Below the pieces are notes generated by a model. That model worked only from the letters and a program-made list of their open reading frames with translations. It was not told where the DNA came from and did not search any database. From contig NZ_QLLK01000001.1 of the NCBI RefSeq assembly GCF_003259505.1, forward strand, positions 682,001-746,000: a DNA stretch of 64,000 nt, written 5' to 3'. This DNA comes from Algoriphagus yeomjeoni. Its GTDB lineage: Bacteria > Bacteroidota > Bacteroidia > Cytophagales > Cyclobacteriaceae. A program made the translations under genes and the position numbers. Positions 24,671 to 33,037 of the stretch are shown piece by piece; the stretch's first letter is position 1; each line of letters starts with the position of its first letter.

Positions 24671-26095
24671 TTAATTATCTAATCGAACTAATTCAGGCTG
24701 CAGCTTGCTTAATTCTACTTCGGCCACTTTTTCGTCTTCAGTACTGAATCGAATGGCAAGAGCTACTACGCCAGAAATTACGATCATGCCTCCTATGATC
24801 AAATATCCTGCTGAGACGGCATTTGCAGCGGCGGCGGATTGTGCAGCGGCGGCAGCTGCTGACCCTAACCCTTCGCTTGCCAGAATTGCGGACTTTTCTG
24901 CTACTGCTGATTTGGAACTTAAGAATAGCGCAGCTAAAAAAGCTCCGAAATTCCCGCCTGCTCCCACGATGCCTGAGATGGAGCCAATTGCTTTTCTATT
25001 CACAAAAGGTACAACTGAGAAGGTAGCTCCCTCCGCCATTTGGACAGATAAGCTAAAGGCAATCAATAGAGCAAATCCTACAAAAAGTCCAGTGGCCAAT
25101 GAGAACATACTGAGCATTAATCCCTCAATAATTAGAATGGCTGCGAGGAACCAAACTCTTCCTTTTAAGCCTCTCATTTTCCCAAATTTGTCGCCGAAGT
25201 ATCCACCGAGCGTACGGGCAAAAATATTCATCAGCGCGAAAGAAAGCACGATATTTCCAGCGGTGATTCGTTCCAGTTGAAACGTGTTTTGCAAGTAATC
25301 ATCCATTGTTCCATAGACTGTCAATTCGATTCCGAAACATGCCGCGTAAACGATAAAAAGTAACCAAACTCGGTAATCTTTAATGGCTTCGCCAAACCCA
25401 ACTTTATCTTTTTTAGTAGTAGGAACTTTTACTCCTTTAGCTTCCAGTTCTTTGAAGTTGCCTTCTGGTGTGTCTTTTGTAAAGAAATAATAAACCAAGC
25501 CCATGGAAAAACAGACTATACCTGCAATCACCATGGCATAACGCCAGGCGTCTGCCTCTGCTACTCCCGCTCCAATTACTATTGCTGCAATGATCGGCAT
25601 TCCCAATCTATTTGCTCCGCCGCCAAGATTTCCCCAGCCTGCAGATGTTGCGTTGGCAGTTCCTACTACATTGGAAGCAAACATTAGAGATGTGTGGACT
25701 TGTGTGATGACGAATGATGCACCGATGAATCCAGTCAAAAGTCTGCAAATCATAAACTGCATCGGTGTCTGTACCAATCCGCTTAAAACTACAGGAATGG
25801 ATCCCAAGACCAAAAGCCAAGTGTAACACAGTCTTGGTCCGTATTTGTCGCAGAGTTTACCGATTAATAATCTGGCGAAAACTGTTCCCGCAACAGCCAG
25901 AACTGTGGCGTTCCATTTTTGTGAAGGAGTGAGTCCAAGATCCTTTACCACATCGGGCATGAACGGAACTATCCCGAACCATGCGAAAAAGCAGATGAAG
26001 AATGCGATAGAGGTGATCCAGAAAGTTCGGATCGGAACGGATTTAAAGTCTAGAAGATTTAACCGTGTTGCTTTGTGTGTAAGTAGTGGTTCCAT
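24671..26095 (-). CDS. narK: MFS nitrate/nitrite transporter
   Basis: This 474-residue protein has twelve hydrophobic segments, of the nitrate/nitrite porter branch of the major facilitator superfamily. It has the family's glycine-rich motifs (SAGWGNLGGGANR in TM5 and a second GIVGAGGNFGAFLAALFL in TM11) that line the nitrate path. There are arginines in TM2 (CDKYGPRLCYTW region) and TM8. An alanine-rich insert lies near residues 425-440. It is the first gene of the transporter-reductase unit and brings nitrate in for the reductase. Its promoter at 26117-26145 carries the shared palindrome. It could be named narK, nasA or nrtP by different conventions. Confidence 0.9.
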   Translation of the reverse strand: MEPLLTHKATRLNLLDFKSVPIRTFWITSIAFFICFFAWFGIVPFMPDVVKDLGLTPSQKWNATVLAVAGTVFARLLIGKLCDKYGPRLCYTWLLVLGSIPVVLSGLVQTPMQFMICRLLTGFIGASFVITQVHTSLMFASNVVGTANATSAGWGNLGGGANRLGMPIIAAIVIGAGVAEADAWRYAMVIAGIVCFSMGLVYYFFTKDTPEGNFKELEAKGVKVPTTKKDKVGFGEAIKDYRVWLLFIVYAACFGIELTVYGTMDDYLQNTFQLERITAGNIVLSFALMNIFARTLGGYFGDKFGKMRGLKGRVWFLAAILIIEGLMLSMFSLATGLFVGFALLIAFSLSVQMAEGATFSVVPFVNRKAIGSISGIVGAGGNFGAFLAALFLSSKSAVAEKSAILASEGLGSAAAAAAQSAAAANAVSAGYLIIGGMIVISGVVALAIRFSTEDEKVAEVELSKLQPELVRLDN

Positions 26096-26116
26096 AATAC
26101 TTAATTTTATCTAGCA

Positions 26117-26145
26117 TAAAAGTAAGTATAAATACGTAATTACAA
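26117..26145 (-). promoter_or_regulatory. Nitrate-regulon promoter upstream of the transporter
   Basis: Reading the minus strand: TTG (26145-26143), an 18-base spacer, then a TACTTTTA box (26124-26117) close to the TAnnTTTG consensus. The palindrome TAAGTAT-AA-ATACGTA (26123-26138) fills the spacer and shares its terminal TA with the box. The 20 bases from the TTG onward are identical to those at the nirB promoter. A degenerate second copy lies at 26143-26158. Confidence 0.75.
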
Positions 26146-26178
26146 TAGTGAATACGTAATAAATTTAAGTAAAAAATA

Positions 26179-26213
26179 AAAAATCCACTTAGAATTGCAC
26201 TAAGTGGATTTTT
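26179..26213. terminator. Strong bidirectional terminator after the nirB-narL unit
   Basis: Perfect 14-bp stem AAAAATCCACTTAG / CTAAGTGGATTTTT with a 7-base loop, with T-tracts on both strands. It lies downstream of the response regulator gene and upstream of the transporter promoter, so it insulates the two nitrate operons. Confidence 0.85.
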
Positions 26214-26404
26214 GACTACTTATATAACTGAGTATATTTTTTCTAAATTCTTTGCTTAACCGCAAAGGACAGGAAGTTTTTCGCGGAGAGCGCAGCCTAA
26301 ATCCGTTTTATAATTTTGCCAAACTAGGACTTCCTAACTCTGTGTCTGAGACTGCGACTGATCACTAGGCACTTTAAATCTCCATTCTGAATTAATAAGT
26401 AATG

Positions 26405-27067
26405 CTAGATTAAGTTTAGCTCTCTGGATTTTGTCGTCAACTCTACCAAGTTTTTGACATTCATCTTTTTCATCAAGTTAAACCGATGAACTTCCGCTGT
26501 TCTCTTGCTGATCTCCAGTGCATCGGCGATTTCAGTATTTCCTTTGCCTTCTAAGATTAGTTCGAGTATTTGTTTTTCTCTATTGGTTAGGTTTGACAAT
26601 TCCTCTGGAATACCCTCAGGTTTGGAAGATGTTTTCGTACTTCCATTGACAAAATTATTGATAATGTAGGCTGAAACATCTCCTGCGAAGAATTTCCCAC
26701 CGTTTGAAATCGTATGTAACGCCTTCAGAAACTCACTTTTCGAAGATCCCTTCAGCAAATATCCATCTGCGCCAGCTTGGATTGCTTCGACTACATATTC
26801 CTCAGAATCATGCATCGAGAGTACCAGTTTTTTGATTTTTGGAAATGATTTGGTCATTTCTTTTACCACTTCCAGCCCGTTCATTCTAGGCATTCGAATG
26901 TCAACAATCAGTAAATCTGGGTTTTGAACGGCGATTACTTCCAGAGCCTCTTTTCCATCTGAAGCTTCAGCAACTACATGAAATTCATTTTCACTTTCTA
27001 ATAAAGATTTGATTCCATCACGGACCAGCTCATGGTCATCAGCTAAAACTATCTTGATTGGGTTCAT
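26405..27067 (-). CDS. NarL/FixJ-family response regulator
   Basis: This 220-residue protein has a receiver domain with acidic pocket LADDHE and phospho-acceptor Asp56 in DLLIVDIRMPRMNG. A LuxR-type helix-turn-helix follows at about residues 155-205 (LTNREKQILELILEGKGNTEIADAL, then SKRTAEVHRFNLMKKM). It follows the NarX-like kinase by 59 bp and lies inside the nitrate island, so it should be its partner. NarL-type proteins bind paired heptamers in a 7-2-7 spacing, exactly the geometry of the palindromes at three promoters here. That link is inference. Confidence 0.88.
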   Translation of the reverse strand: MNPIKIVLADDHELVRDGIKSLLESENEFHVVAEASDGKEALEVIAVQNPDLLIVDIRMPRMNGLEVVKEMTKSFPKIKKLVLSMHDSEEYVVEAIQAGADGYLLKGSSKSEFLKALHTISNGGKFFAGDVSAYIINNFVNGSTKTSSKPEGIPEELSNLTNREKQILELILEGKGNTEIADALEISKRTAEVHRFNLMKKMNVKNLVELTTKSRELNLI

Positions 27068-27072
27068 ATGCT

Positions 27073-27120
27073 ATTAAGTAAATACGTAGTAAAGTAACAG
27101 AATTTACGTATAAAAATCTA
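27073..27120 (-). promoter_or_regulatory. Degenerate palindrome copies upstream of the response regulator
   Basis: TAAGTAAATACGTA (27075-27088) equals the regulon palindrome with two central bases missing, and TACGTAT (27105-27111) is a separate half-site. No clear -7 box follows in the register seen at the other promoters, so this may be a weaker or autoregulatory site, or non-functional. Confidence 0.4.
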
Positions 27121-27126
27121 GAAAAT

Positions 27127-28938
27127 CTACGTCAAAGGAATGTTGAGTGTGACTTTGGTTCCTTCGTTAGGAGAGGAGTTGATGAATAATCTTCCGTTGA
27201 TGTATTTCACCCGCTCTCTCATGAAAGTTAATCCCATTCCGCCTTCTTCATCTGGCTTGGATTTCAGTTTTGACTTGTCAAATCCTTTACCGTTATCATC
27301 GACGATAATGCTCAGAATATTCTGGCTGTGGGAAACGGTGACAATAATATGGGATGAGTCCGCATATTTGATCGCGTTGTTGATAGCTTCCTGAGTAATT
27401 CGGTACAGGTTGATTTCTACCAAAGAATCCAGTCGCTGTGAGAATTCTGTTTTGTTGAAAAGCACGATGTCTTTTCCGGTAAGTTTGGAAAGTTCCTGAG
27501 TCAATTCTGTCAATGCTGGGACAATTCCGTAATCTTTCAATTCCGGAGGAGTAAGATTGAAAGTAGCTGTACGCACACCTTTGATGATATTCGACGTGAG
27601 TTCTTTGAGCTTGATGATTTTCACTTCAGCTTTTTCCGGATCTGTCGTATCCACACTTTCCAGTAAGTATTTCAACCCAGTGAGCATCTGGCCGATTCCA
27701 TCGTGAATATCCTTAGCGATGCGGTTTTGCTCATTTTCCTGGTTTTCGATGATTTGTCTGGAAATCACTTTTTGCTGGTGCATTTTTTCTTCAAAACTCT
27801 CCTTCGTCAGCTGCTCCACTTGGTGCATAAATTCCTTACGCTTCGTTATATCCAAGCAGATCAGAATCAATTCTGATTTGTCCTCTGAAGAATTGAAAGG
27901 GATCATCGATACGTCCAGCCAGATATCTTCGCCGGTTTGGGAGGTAGTCTTGAATTCACCTTCCCAGCCCGCTTTTTTATTTTCGGCGATGATTCGATCT
28001 ATGGTTAGTTGTTCGTTTTCCTGTGTAGAAAGCACATCAGAAATCTTCGCATTGATGTTGAATTTTTGGGCTTTATAAAGCCTACTGAAGCGCTCGCCGA
28101 TGTGCGTAATATATCCTTCAGGAGTGATTCTGGCGAAAAGCAATATCTGATCCATTGCTTTGCTAAGTGCCTGTAATTCCCGAACTGATTTTTCCTTAGA
28201 TTGACTGAGAATATCTGCATTTTTGGCCATATGGATAGCCTTTTTCTCAGCATCCATCAGTTCCTGAATACTGGCTTTCATAGCTTTTGCCGAAGGCCAA
28301 AAGATGATCAAGAACTCACCGACTAACACCAAGAGAGTGAAAAGTGTAATGAGCAATTCCAGTCGCTTCAAATCAGAAACTTTCTCTTTAGCTTCAGAGT
28401 CGTATTGATTTACGATCTCGTCCATTTTGACGAGAAAGCTATTCGCATTGGTTTCGATGATCTTCAGCTGCTCTGCGATGGCAGTAGAATCCTCAGAACT
28501 GCTAGATTTTAGGAAAATGAAGTTTTGTGTAGCATCTGTGACTTGGCTGAAAAACGGATTAATCTCCCCAAACATCCGAGCCACCTCAGGACTATTATCT
28601 ACACTGAAATCCTGTGATTCATCTCCAAGTTGAAGAATTTGATGTGCATTTTTCCAACGATCCATCGTGTGTTGGATGCTGTCAGTAAGCGAAGTCGTGG
28701 CTTCTGGAGTTTTTGCCATGGAAAGTAAGAGTACTTCCTTGTTTAGCTTTTGGCTTAGCATACGCTGTCGACCAGCTACATTGACCAGTCGGCTATCATT
28801 TTCCTGATCATTCAGATATTGTCTGATTAGAATCTGGCTCGCGATCAGGGAGATGGCAATTGCTCCCAAGGCAATGATGTAAAGTCTGCGGAGACGATTA
28901 AAAGTATCTTGATCCAGCGATCGCGGTGTACCGGTCAT
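27127..28938 (-). CDS. NarX/PilJ-type nitrate-sensing histidine kinase with PAS domain
   Basis: This 603-residue membrane kinase has TM1 at about 20-38 and a helical periplasmic sensor of the type found in NarX and PilJ. RLVNVAGRQRMLSQKL (residues 50-65) is the P-box-like segment, which in NarX binds nitrate. TM2 lies at about 193-214, then a coiled linker and a PAS domain (about 260-370). A HisKA_3 domain has the phospho-acceptor His412 in RIAKDIHDGIGQ, and the HATPase domain ends with DDNGKGFD and GGMGLTFMRERV. It begins 4 bp after DUF4202 and precedes the NarL-type gene. Confidence 0.88.
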   Translation of the reverse strand: MTGTPRSLDQDTFNRLRRLYIIALGAIAISLIASQILIRQYLNDQENDSRLVNVAGRQRMLSQKLNKEVLLLSMAKTPEATTSLTDSIQHTMDRWKNAHQILQLGDESQDFSVDNSPEVARMFGEINPFFSQVTDATQNFIFLKSSSSEDSTAIAEQLKIIETNANSFLVKMDEIVNQYDSEAKEKVSDLKRLELLITLFTLLVLVGEFLIIFWPSAKAMKASIQELMDAEKKAIHMAKNADILSQSKEKSVRELQALSKAMDQILLFARITPEGYITHIGERFSRLYKAQKFNINAKISDVLSTQENEQLTIDRIIAENKKAGWEGEFKTTSQTGEDIWLDVSMIPFNSSEDKSELILICLDITKRKEFMHQVEQLTKESFEEKMHQQKVISRQIIENQENEQNRIAKDIHDGIGQMLTGLKYLLESVDTTDPEKAEVKIIKLKELTSNIIKGVRTATFNLTPPELKDYGIVPALTELTQELSKLTGKDIVLFNKTEFSQRLDSLVEINLYRITQEAINNAIKYADSSHIIVTVSHSQNILSIIVDDNGKGFDKSKLKSKPDEEGGMGLTFMRERVKYINGRLFINSSPNEGTKVTLNIPLT

Positions 28939-28942
28939 TTGT

Positions 28943-29521
28943 TTACGTAATGGCTTCTTTGACTAATTCTAAACTTGATGGGGAAAGCGGTAATTGAAGT
29001 GCTGCTCTGTGCCCTTTTTCAGACATCTTTGCCCAGGTTTTTTGAAGGATATCGATGACCTTTTCATTCTCATGCTTGGCAGCAAATTCTTCAAAATAGT
29101 ATTCTAAAAAGACTAGACAAATCACATCTTCCATAGTCTGGGTGTCAGGATCAGTCTTCAGTTGTTTTTTTCTAATGAGGAACTTTGTTCTTTCTATGGT
29201 TTCTTCATCGTAGCCAGCTTCCTGGAGAATCTCCGCAGCCATATCCGCATGCATCTTCTTCAATTCCTCTCTCCATTTCAGATACCCCACTCTGTCCATT
29301 GGATATTCAGATCTTGGGATTTTCCATCTGGCAATATGCTGAGCTCGCACTGCCAGCATCATAGCTTCTGAGCAATCTGGCTCAAAATGAGCAAGTTTGT
29401 CTGTCATCCGCATGGAATACAGTAGTTCTTTTGCGTATTCTTTTCCTTCGAAGATTTCTTTGGTGGGATCTTGAGCATTGATCTCATCGATTAATGAGAT
29501 TGCTTTCTGAAATTTGTTCAT
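28943..29521 (-). CDS. DUF4202 protein of the nitrate operon
   Basis: This 192-residue soluble, mostly helical protein matches DUF4202 by its length and a run of conserved histidines and acids: AVRAQHIARWKIPRSEYPMD, then YLKWREELKKMHA and a C-terminal EKGHRAAL. The histidine pattern (H in the AQHIARW and KMHA segments plus downstream E/D) hints at an HD-like metal site. It sits between nirD (12 bp) and the sensor kinase (4 bp). The family often travels with nitrate assimilation genes, but no function is established. Confidence 0.75.
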   Translation of the reverse strand: MNKFQKAISLIDEINAQDPTKEIFEGKEYAKELLYSMRMTDKLAHFEPDCSEAMMLAVRAQHIARWKIPRSEYPMDRVGYLKWREELKKMHADMAAEILQEAGYDEETIERTKFLIRKKQLKTDPDTQTMEDVICLVFLEYYFEEFAAKHENEKVIDILQKTWAKMSEKGHRAALQLPLSPSSLELVKEAIT

Positions 29522-29533
29522 GTGTCAATTGGA

Positions 29534-29911
29534 TTAATCTGCGAATCCAATATATACATTTCCCTCCTGAATCCTGACCGGATAGGTCGCAATACTATAT
29601 TCTTCTCCGTTCAAATTGCTGCCATCTTCCAGCGAAAAGGTCTTCTTATGAAGTGGGCAGGCCACTTTTGGAATTCCCTGAGAATCTCCCGTCATGCCAC
29701 GAGAAAGCACCATCTCCATCTTGTGAGGACATAGATTCTGACAGGCATACCAGGAATTTGTTCTGGTGAAATGGAAAACGGCAATTTGCTTGGTATTGTA
29801 CTTCACACAGGCTCCAGCATTCTCCGGAAAGTCATCTGTCTGGCCTACTTTGATCCAATGGATCGCATGCTGTTCGGCTACAGTTTGATAGTTTTTTAAT
29901 AGTTCTTCCAT
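29534..29911 (-). CDS. nirD: Nitrite reductase small subunit, Rieske type
   Basis: This 125-residue NirD is a Rieske-fold partner of NirB. Both ligand pairs of a 2Fe-2S Rieske centre are present: Cys61-x-His63 in NLCPHK and Cys85-x2-His88 in ACPLHKK. In E. coli NirD the ligands are missing, so this one may carry a real cluster. It follows nirB by 18 bp. The enzyme complex reduces nitrite to ammonium with NAD(P)H in the cytosol. Confidence 0.9.
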   Translation of the reverse strand: MEELLKNYQTVAEQHAIHWIKVGQTDDFPENAGACVKYNTKQIAVFHFTRTNSWYACQNLCPHKMEMVLSRGMTGDSQGIPKVACPLHKKTFSLEDGSNLNGEEYSIATYPVRIQEGNVYIGFAD

Positions 29912-29929
29912 GATTTTATACTTATCGGA

Positions 29930-32440
29930 TTACCAAGGTCTAGGCATTTTCTGTTCTCTCATTGGGACAAAAACCAAGCTTTCGTCAGTCTCTTCAGAAT
30001 TCACAAATGGCTTAAATCGCTTCATCATCTGTGGGTCTTCGATAGCTTCTTTCCACTCACATGCATAGCGCTGCACTAGTTCTTCCATCTCAGCTTCCAG
30101 TTCTGCACCTATTCCGAGGCTGTCTTCGACAATTACCTTTTTCAAATAGTCGATTCCACCTTCCAGCTTGTCGAGCCAAGGAGCTGTGCGTTGCAAAGGA
30201 GCAGCAGTTCTGATGTAGTAAACCAAGAATCTATCGAGGTATTTGATGCAGGTTTCGTCGTCTAGTTTTTCTGCCAAAAGAATTGCGTGCTTCGGTGTCG
30301 CTCCACCGTTTCCACAGACGAAGAGGTTCCAGCCGCCTTCAACTGCGATCACTCCAAAGTCTTTTCCTCTGGCTTCCGCACATTCACGGATACAGCCAGA
30401 TACGCCCCCTTTAAGTTTGTGAGGGGAGCGAAGGCCTTTGTATCTGTCTTCGATTCTGATCGCAAAGCTCACACTATCGTGGAGGCCGAATCGACACCAA
30501 GTCGAGCCTACGCAGCTTTTTACGGTTCTTAGTGATTTGCCATACGCGTGGCCACTTTCAAAACCCGCGTCGATCAGCTCTTTCCAGATCATAGGGAGCT
30601 CATGAAGTTGTGCACCGAAAAGATCAATACGTTGACCGCCTGTGATTTTAGTGTAGAGATCGTATTTCTTAGCAACTTGTCCCAGTACCATCAATTTCTC
30701 AGGAGTGATCTCTCCGCCTGGAACTCTTGGTACGACTGAGTAGGTGCCATTTCGCTGAATATTGGCTAGGAATCTATCGTTTGAATCCTGGATAGGAGCC
30801 TGACGATTGGCTGTTTCCATATAGATACTTGCAAAAATCGAAGCCAAAATCGGCTTGCAAGTTTCGCAGCCATGTCCTTTGCCATGACGATCCAATGCTT
30901 CGTCAAAATCCATAATACTGTGCAGCTTCACCAAATCGTACATCTCCTGACGGCTGTACTCGAAGTGCTCGCAGATAGTTTCCTTTACTTCCTGACCCAT
31001 AGACTTCAGTGTAGCAGTGACCAAATCCGTCACCATAGGCTTACATCCTCCACAGGAGCTAGAAGCTTTCGTGCTCTTTACTACATCTGAGAAAGTACAG
31101 CAAGTCCCACTCGTAATGGAATCACAGATGGTTCCTTTACTCACTGCTTCACACGAGCAGATTTGAGCTGTGTCTGGTAGATCCAGCACAGAACCCAAGG
31201 CACTTTTGCTTTCTCCTCCTCTTGAACCCAAAATCAAATCCTCAGGATTCTCAGGCAGCTTCATCGCATTGATGTATAGCTGGAAAAGGGTGTTATAATC
31301 CGAGGAATCCCCGACCATAATTCCGCCCAGGAGCTTGGAGCCGTCCTTGGCAATATTGATTCTTTTATAAACACCTCGCTGCTTATTTTCATAAGCGATT
31401 GCGGTGACGTCTTCATTTTCGATAAATGGATCTCCAAATGAAGCTACTTCCGTTCCCACCAACTTAAGCTGGGTGGACATGTCGATGGATGGGCTCATGA
31501 GCTTCTCACCACCTGTGATTTGATCAACTGCGACTCCTGCCATCTCGTAGCCCGGCGCGACTAGCCCGTAGATACCATTGTTATATAGTGCAACTTCTCC
31601 AATGGCGTAAATGGCTGGATCGGAAGTTTCCATTTTATTATTTACATAGACTCCGCCACGCTCACCGGTTCTTAGGCCACACTTCACAGCCAATTCATCT
31701 CTTGGACGAATTCCTGCGGAAATGATAAGCATATCTATTGGAAGCGAAGTCTCATCAGTAAAATCGATTTTCTCAATCGCTTCTTCGCCTAAGATTTCCT
31801 TGGAGTTTTTACCCAAGTGAACTTTGATGTCCAGGCTTTCAATTTTTGCCTGAAGCATGTCACTGGCAGCTTTGTCCAGCTGACGCGGCATCAATCTCGG
31901 AGCAAACTCGATCACATGTGTATCCAAACCGAGCTCTTTGGAGGCGTTTGCAGCTTCGAGCCCAAGTAATCCACCACCAAGAATTGCAGACTGGATATTC
32001 CCGTCATGCTTTAGTTTCTGTGCGTAGTCTTTTATTGCGTCGAGATCTTCGATGGTCCGGTAGATGAACACGCCAGGCTTGTCTACGCCTGGAATATTTG
32101 GCACAAAACAGGAAGATCCTGTGGCCAAAATCAGGTAGTCATATTCGAAATAGTCATGCTTATGGGTAAAAACACGCTTAGTCTCAGTTTCGATATCCGT
32201 GATCATCTCTCCTGTTCGAAGCGTGATGTTATTCTCAGCATACCAATCACGTGGCGCCAAAAGTAGCTTATCTGCATCTTCTGATGAGAAATACTCACTC
32301 AGGTGAACCCGGTCGTAAGCTGGTCTGGCCTCCTCGCCGAAAACTAGTACCTCAAATTGATCTCTAAGTGGGTGATCGGCTAGTTTTTCGCAAAACTTAA
32401 ACCCTACCATTCCATTTCCTATGACAATAACTTTCTTCAT
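29930..32440 (-). CDS. nirB: NAD(P)H-dependent nitrite reductase large subunit
   Basis: This 836-residue NirB opens with an FAD/NAD domain (VIVIGNGMVGFKF at the N terminus, FIYRTIEDLDAI and GGGLLGLEAA around 150). Two BFD-type 2Fe-2S segments follow (ICSCEAVSKG...CGGCKP and HGCETCKP). Next come the nitrite/sulfite reductase ferredoxin-like domain and the siroheme/4Fe-4S site with Cys643, Cys649, Cys683 and Cys687 (SCVGSTWC and SGCIREC). Everything needed for six-electron reduction of nitrite to ammonium is present. It heads the operon nirB-nirD-DUF4202-kinase-regulator, driven by the palindrome promoter at 32460-32488. Confidence 0.95.
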   Translation of the reverse strand: MKKVIVIGNGMVGFKFCEKLADHPLRDQFEVLVFGEEARPAYDRVHLSEYFSSEDADKLLLAPRDWYAENNITLRTGEMITDIETETKRVFTHKHDYFEYDYLILATGSSCFVPNIPGVDKPGVFIYRTIEDLDAIKDYAQKLKHDGNIQSAILGGGLLGLEAANASKELGLDTHVIEFAPRLMPRQLDKAASDMLQAKIESLDIKVHLGKNSKEILGEEAIEKIDFTDETSLPIDMLIISAGIRPRDELAVKCGLRTGERGGVYVNNKMETSDPAIYAIGEVALYNNGIYGLVAPGYEMAGVAVDQITGGEKLMSPSIDMSTQLKLVGTEVASFGDPFIENEDVTAIAYENKQRGVYKRINIAKDGSKLLGGIMVGDSSDYNTLFQLYINAMKLPENPEDLILGSRGGESKSALGSVLDLPDTAQICSCEAVSKGTICDSITSGTCCTFSDVVKSTKASSSCGGCKPMVTDLVTATLKSMGQEVKETICEHFEYSRQEMYDLVKLHSIMDFDEALDRHGKGHGCETCKPILASIFASIYMETANRQAPIQDSNDRFLANIQRNGTYSVVPRVPGGEITPEKLMVLGQVAKKYDLYTKITGGQRIDLFGAQLHELPMIWKELIDAGFESGHAYGKSLRTVKSCVGSTWCRFGLHDSVSFAIRIEDRYKGLRSPHKLKGGVSGCIRECAEARGKDFGVIAVEGGWNLFVCGNGGATPKHAILLAEKLDDETCIKYLDRFLVYYIRTAAPLQRTAPWLDKLEGGIDYLKKVIVEDSLGIGAELEAEMEELVQRYACEWKEAIEDPQMMKRFKPFVNSEETDESLVFVPMREQKMPRPW

Positions 32441-32459
32441 GGCTACGTAATTTAGAGCT

Positions 32460-32488
32460 CAAATATACGTATAAATACGTAATTACAA
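32460..32488 (-). promoter_or_regulatory. Nitrate-regulon promoter upstream of nirB
   Basis: On the minus strand: TTG (32488-32486), an 18-base spacer and a perfect -7 box TATATTTG (32467-32460). The palindrome TACGTAT-AA-ATACGTA (32466-32481) occupies the spacer and shares its last TA with the -7 box. The box ends 19 bp before the nirB ATG. Confidence 0.8.
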
Positions 32489-32495
32489 ATAAAAA

Positions 32496-32525
32496 TATGA
32501 ATAAATACTTATTTATGATAAGTAT
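32496..32525 (-). promoter_or_regulatory. Second, degenerate palindrome 30 bp upstream at nirB
   Basis: TATGAAT-AA-ATACTTA (32496-32511) repeats the 7-2-7 layout with two or three changes. It is followed on the minus strand by TATTTTTA in the same -7 register. ATACTTA (32505-32511) and TAAGTAT (32519-32525) also form a perfect inverted repeat with a 7-base gap. It may be a tandem binding site or a weak second promoter. Confidence 0.45.
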
Positions 32526-32987
32526 TGAAAATGGCTATTATATCTATAAAGTGCGGTTATTGCCGTATTAGATCTGTTTTTATAACGATTAAAGCTTAAT
32601 ACGTATTTTTTCATACTACGTGTCTGGCGTACGTAAGTGATTAATTTTTTAAGTAAAATACGGAATTTGCCTGCAAATGGTGGACGTTCCTATATAGCAG
32701 TGGTTGACTTTTGACACCAGGGCTTCTGGAAAAAAAAGGATAATCCAGACATATCGCATTTGTGTTATCCGCCTTATGCTTAGAGATGAAAAATTAGAGA
32801 ATTTTTGAGGGCTGTACCTAAAGGCACAGCTAATACTATTTAATTCCTTTTATCTACCCATAGTTGGTCCCTAGCGGGACTGGATTGGGAAAACTAGCCT
32901 AAGTTATAGAAAAGAAGGACAACGCTGCTCTGCGTTATCCGCGCCACCCTCTGCGCACACCGCGGTTAAAACAAGATTGACTTTAAA

Positions 32988-33016
32988 CAAAAAAAGCATC
33001 CAAATTAGGATGCTTT
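32988..33016 (-). terminator. ndk terminator
   Basis: AAAGCATCC (32993-33001) pairs with GGATGCTTT (33008-33016) around a 6-base loop. On the minus strand it is followed by a run of seven or more Ts. It lies 21 bp past the ndk stop. Confidence 0.85.
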
Positions 33017-33037
33017 CAATTTTATTTTCGGTAAGAA

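Larger units (their letters stand above)
26096..26404. other. 309-bp region between response regulator and transporter genes
   Basis: From the transporter side it holds the palindrome promoter (26117-26145), a strong terminator (26179-26213) and then about 190 bp without genes. That stretch contains cttaaccgcaaagg and ctgcgactgatcact, fragments resembling sequence near 19360-19387 and 32945-32975, so it looks like decayed dispersed repeats. Confidence 0.55.
32441..33037. other. 597-bp region between nirB and ndk: promoter elements and repeat debris
   Basis: The nirB side (to about 32530) is a dense array of TACGTAT/TAAGTAT half-sites. Further TACGTAT-like words occur at 32600-32606 and in gtacgtaagt near 32630. 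From about 32800 to 32980 it contains short hairpins such as GGTCCC-TAGC-GGGACT (32867-32882) and fragments like cgcggttaaa that look like dispersed intergenic repeats. It ends in the ndk terminator. No gene was recognised. Confidence 0.6.

Noticed and set aside
24705..25280. 191-codon plus-strand frame opposite the nitrate transporter
   Set aside because: Antisense shadow of a transporter with an alanine-rich stretch; no independent start signal.
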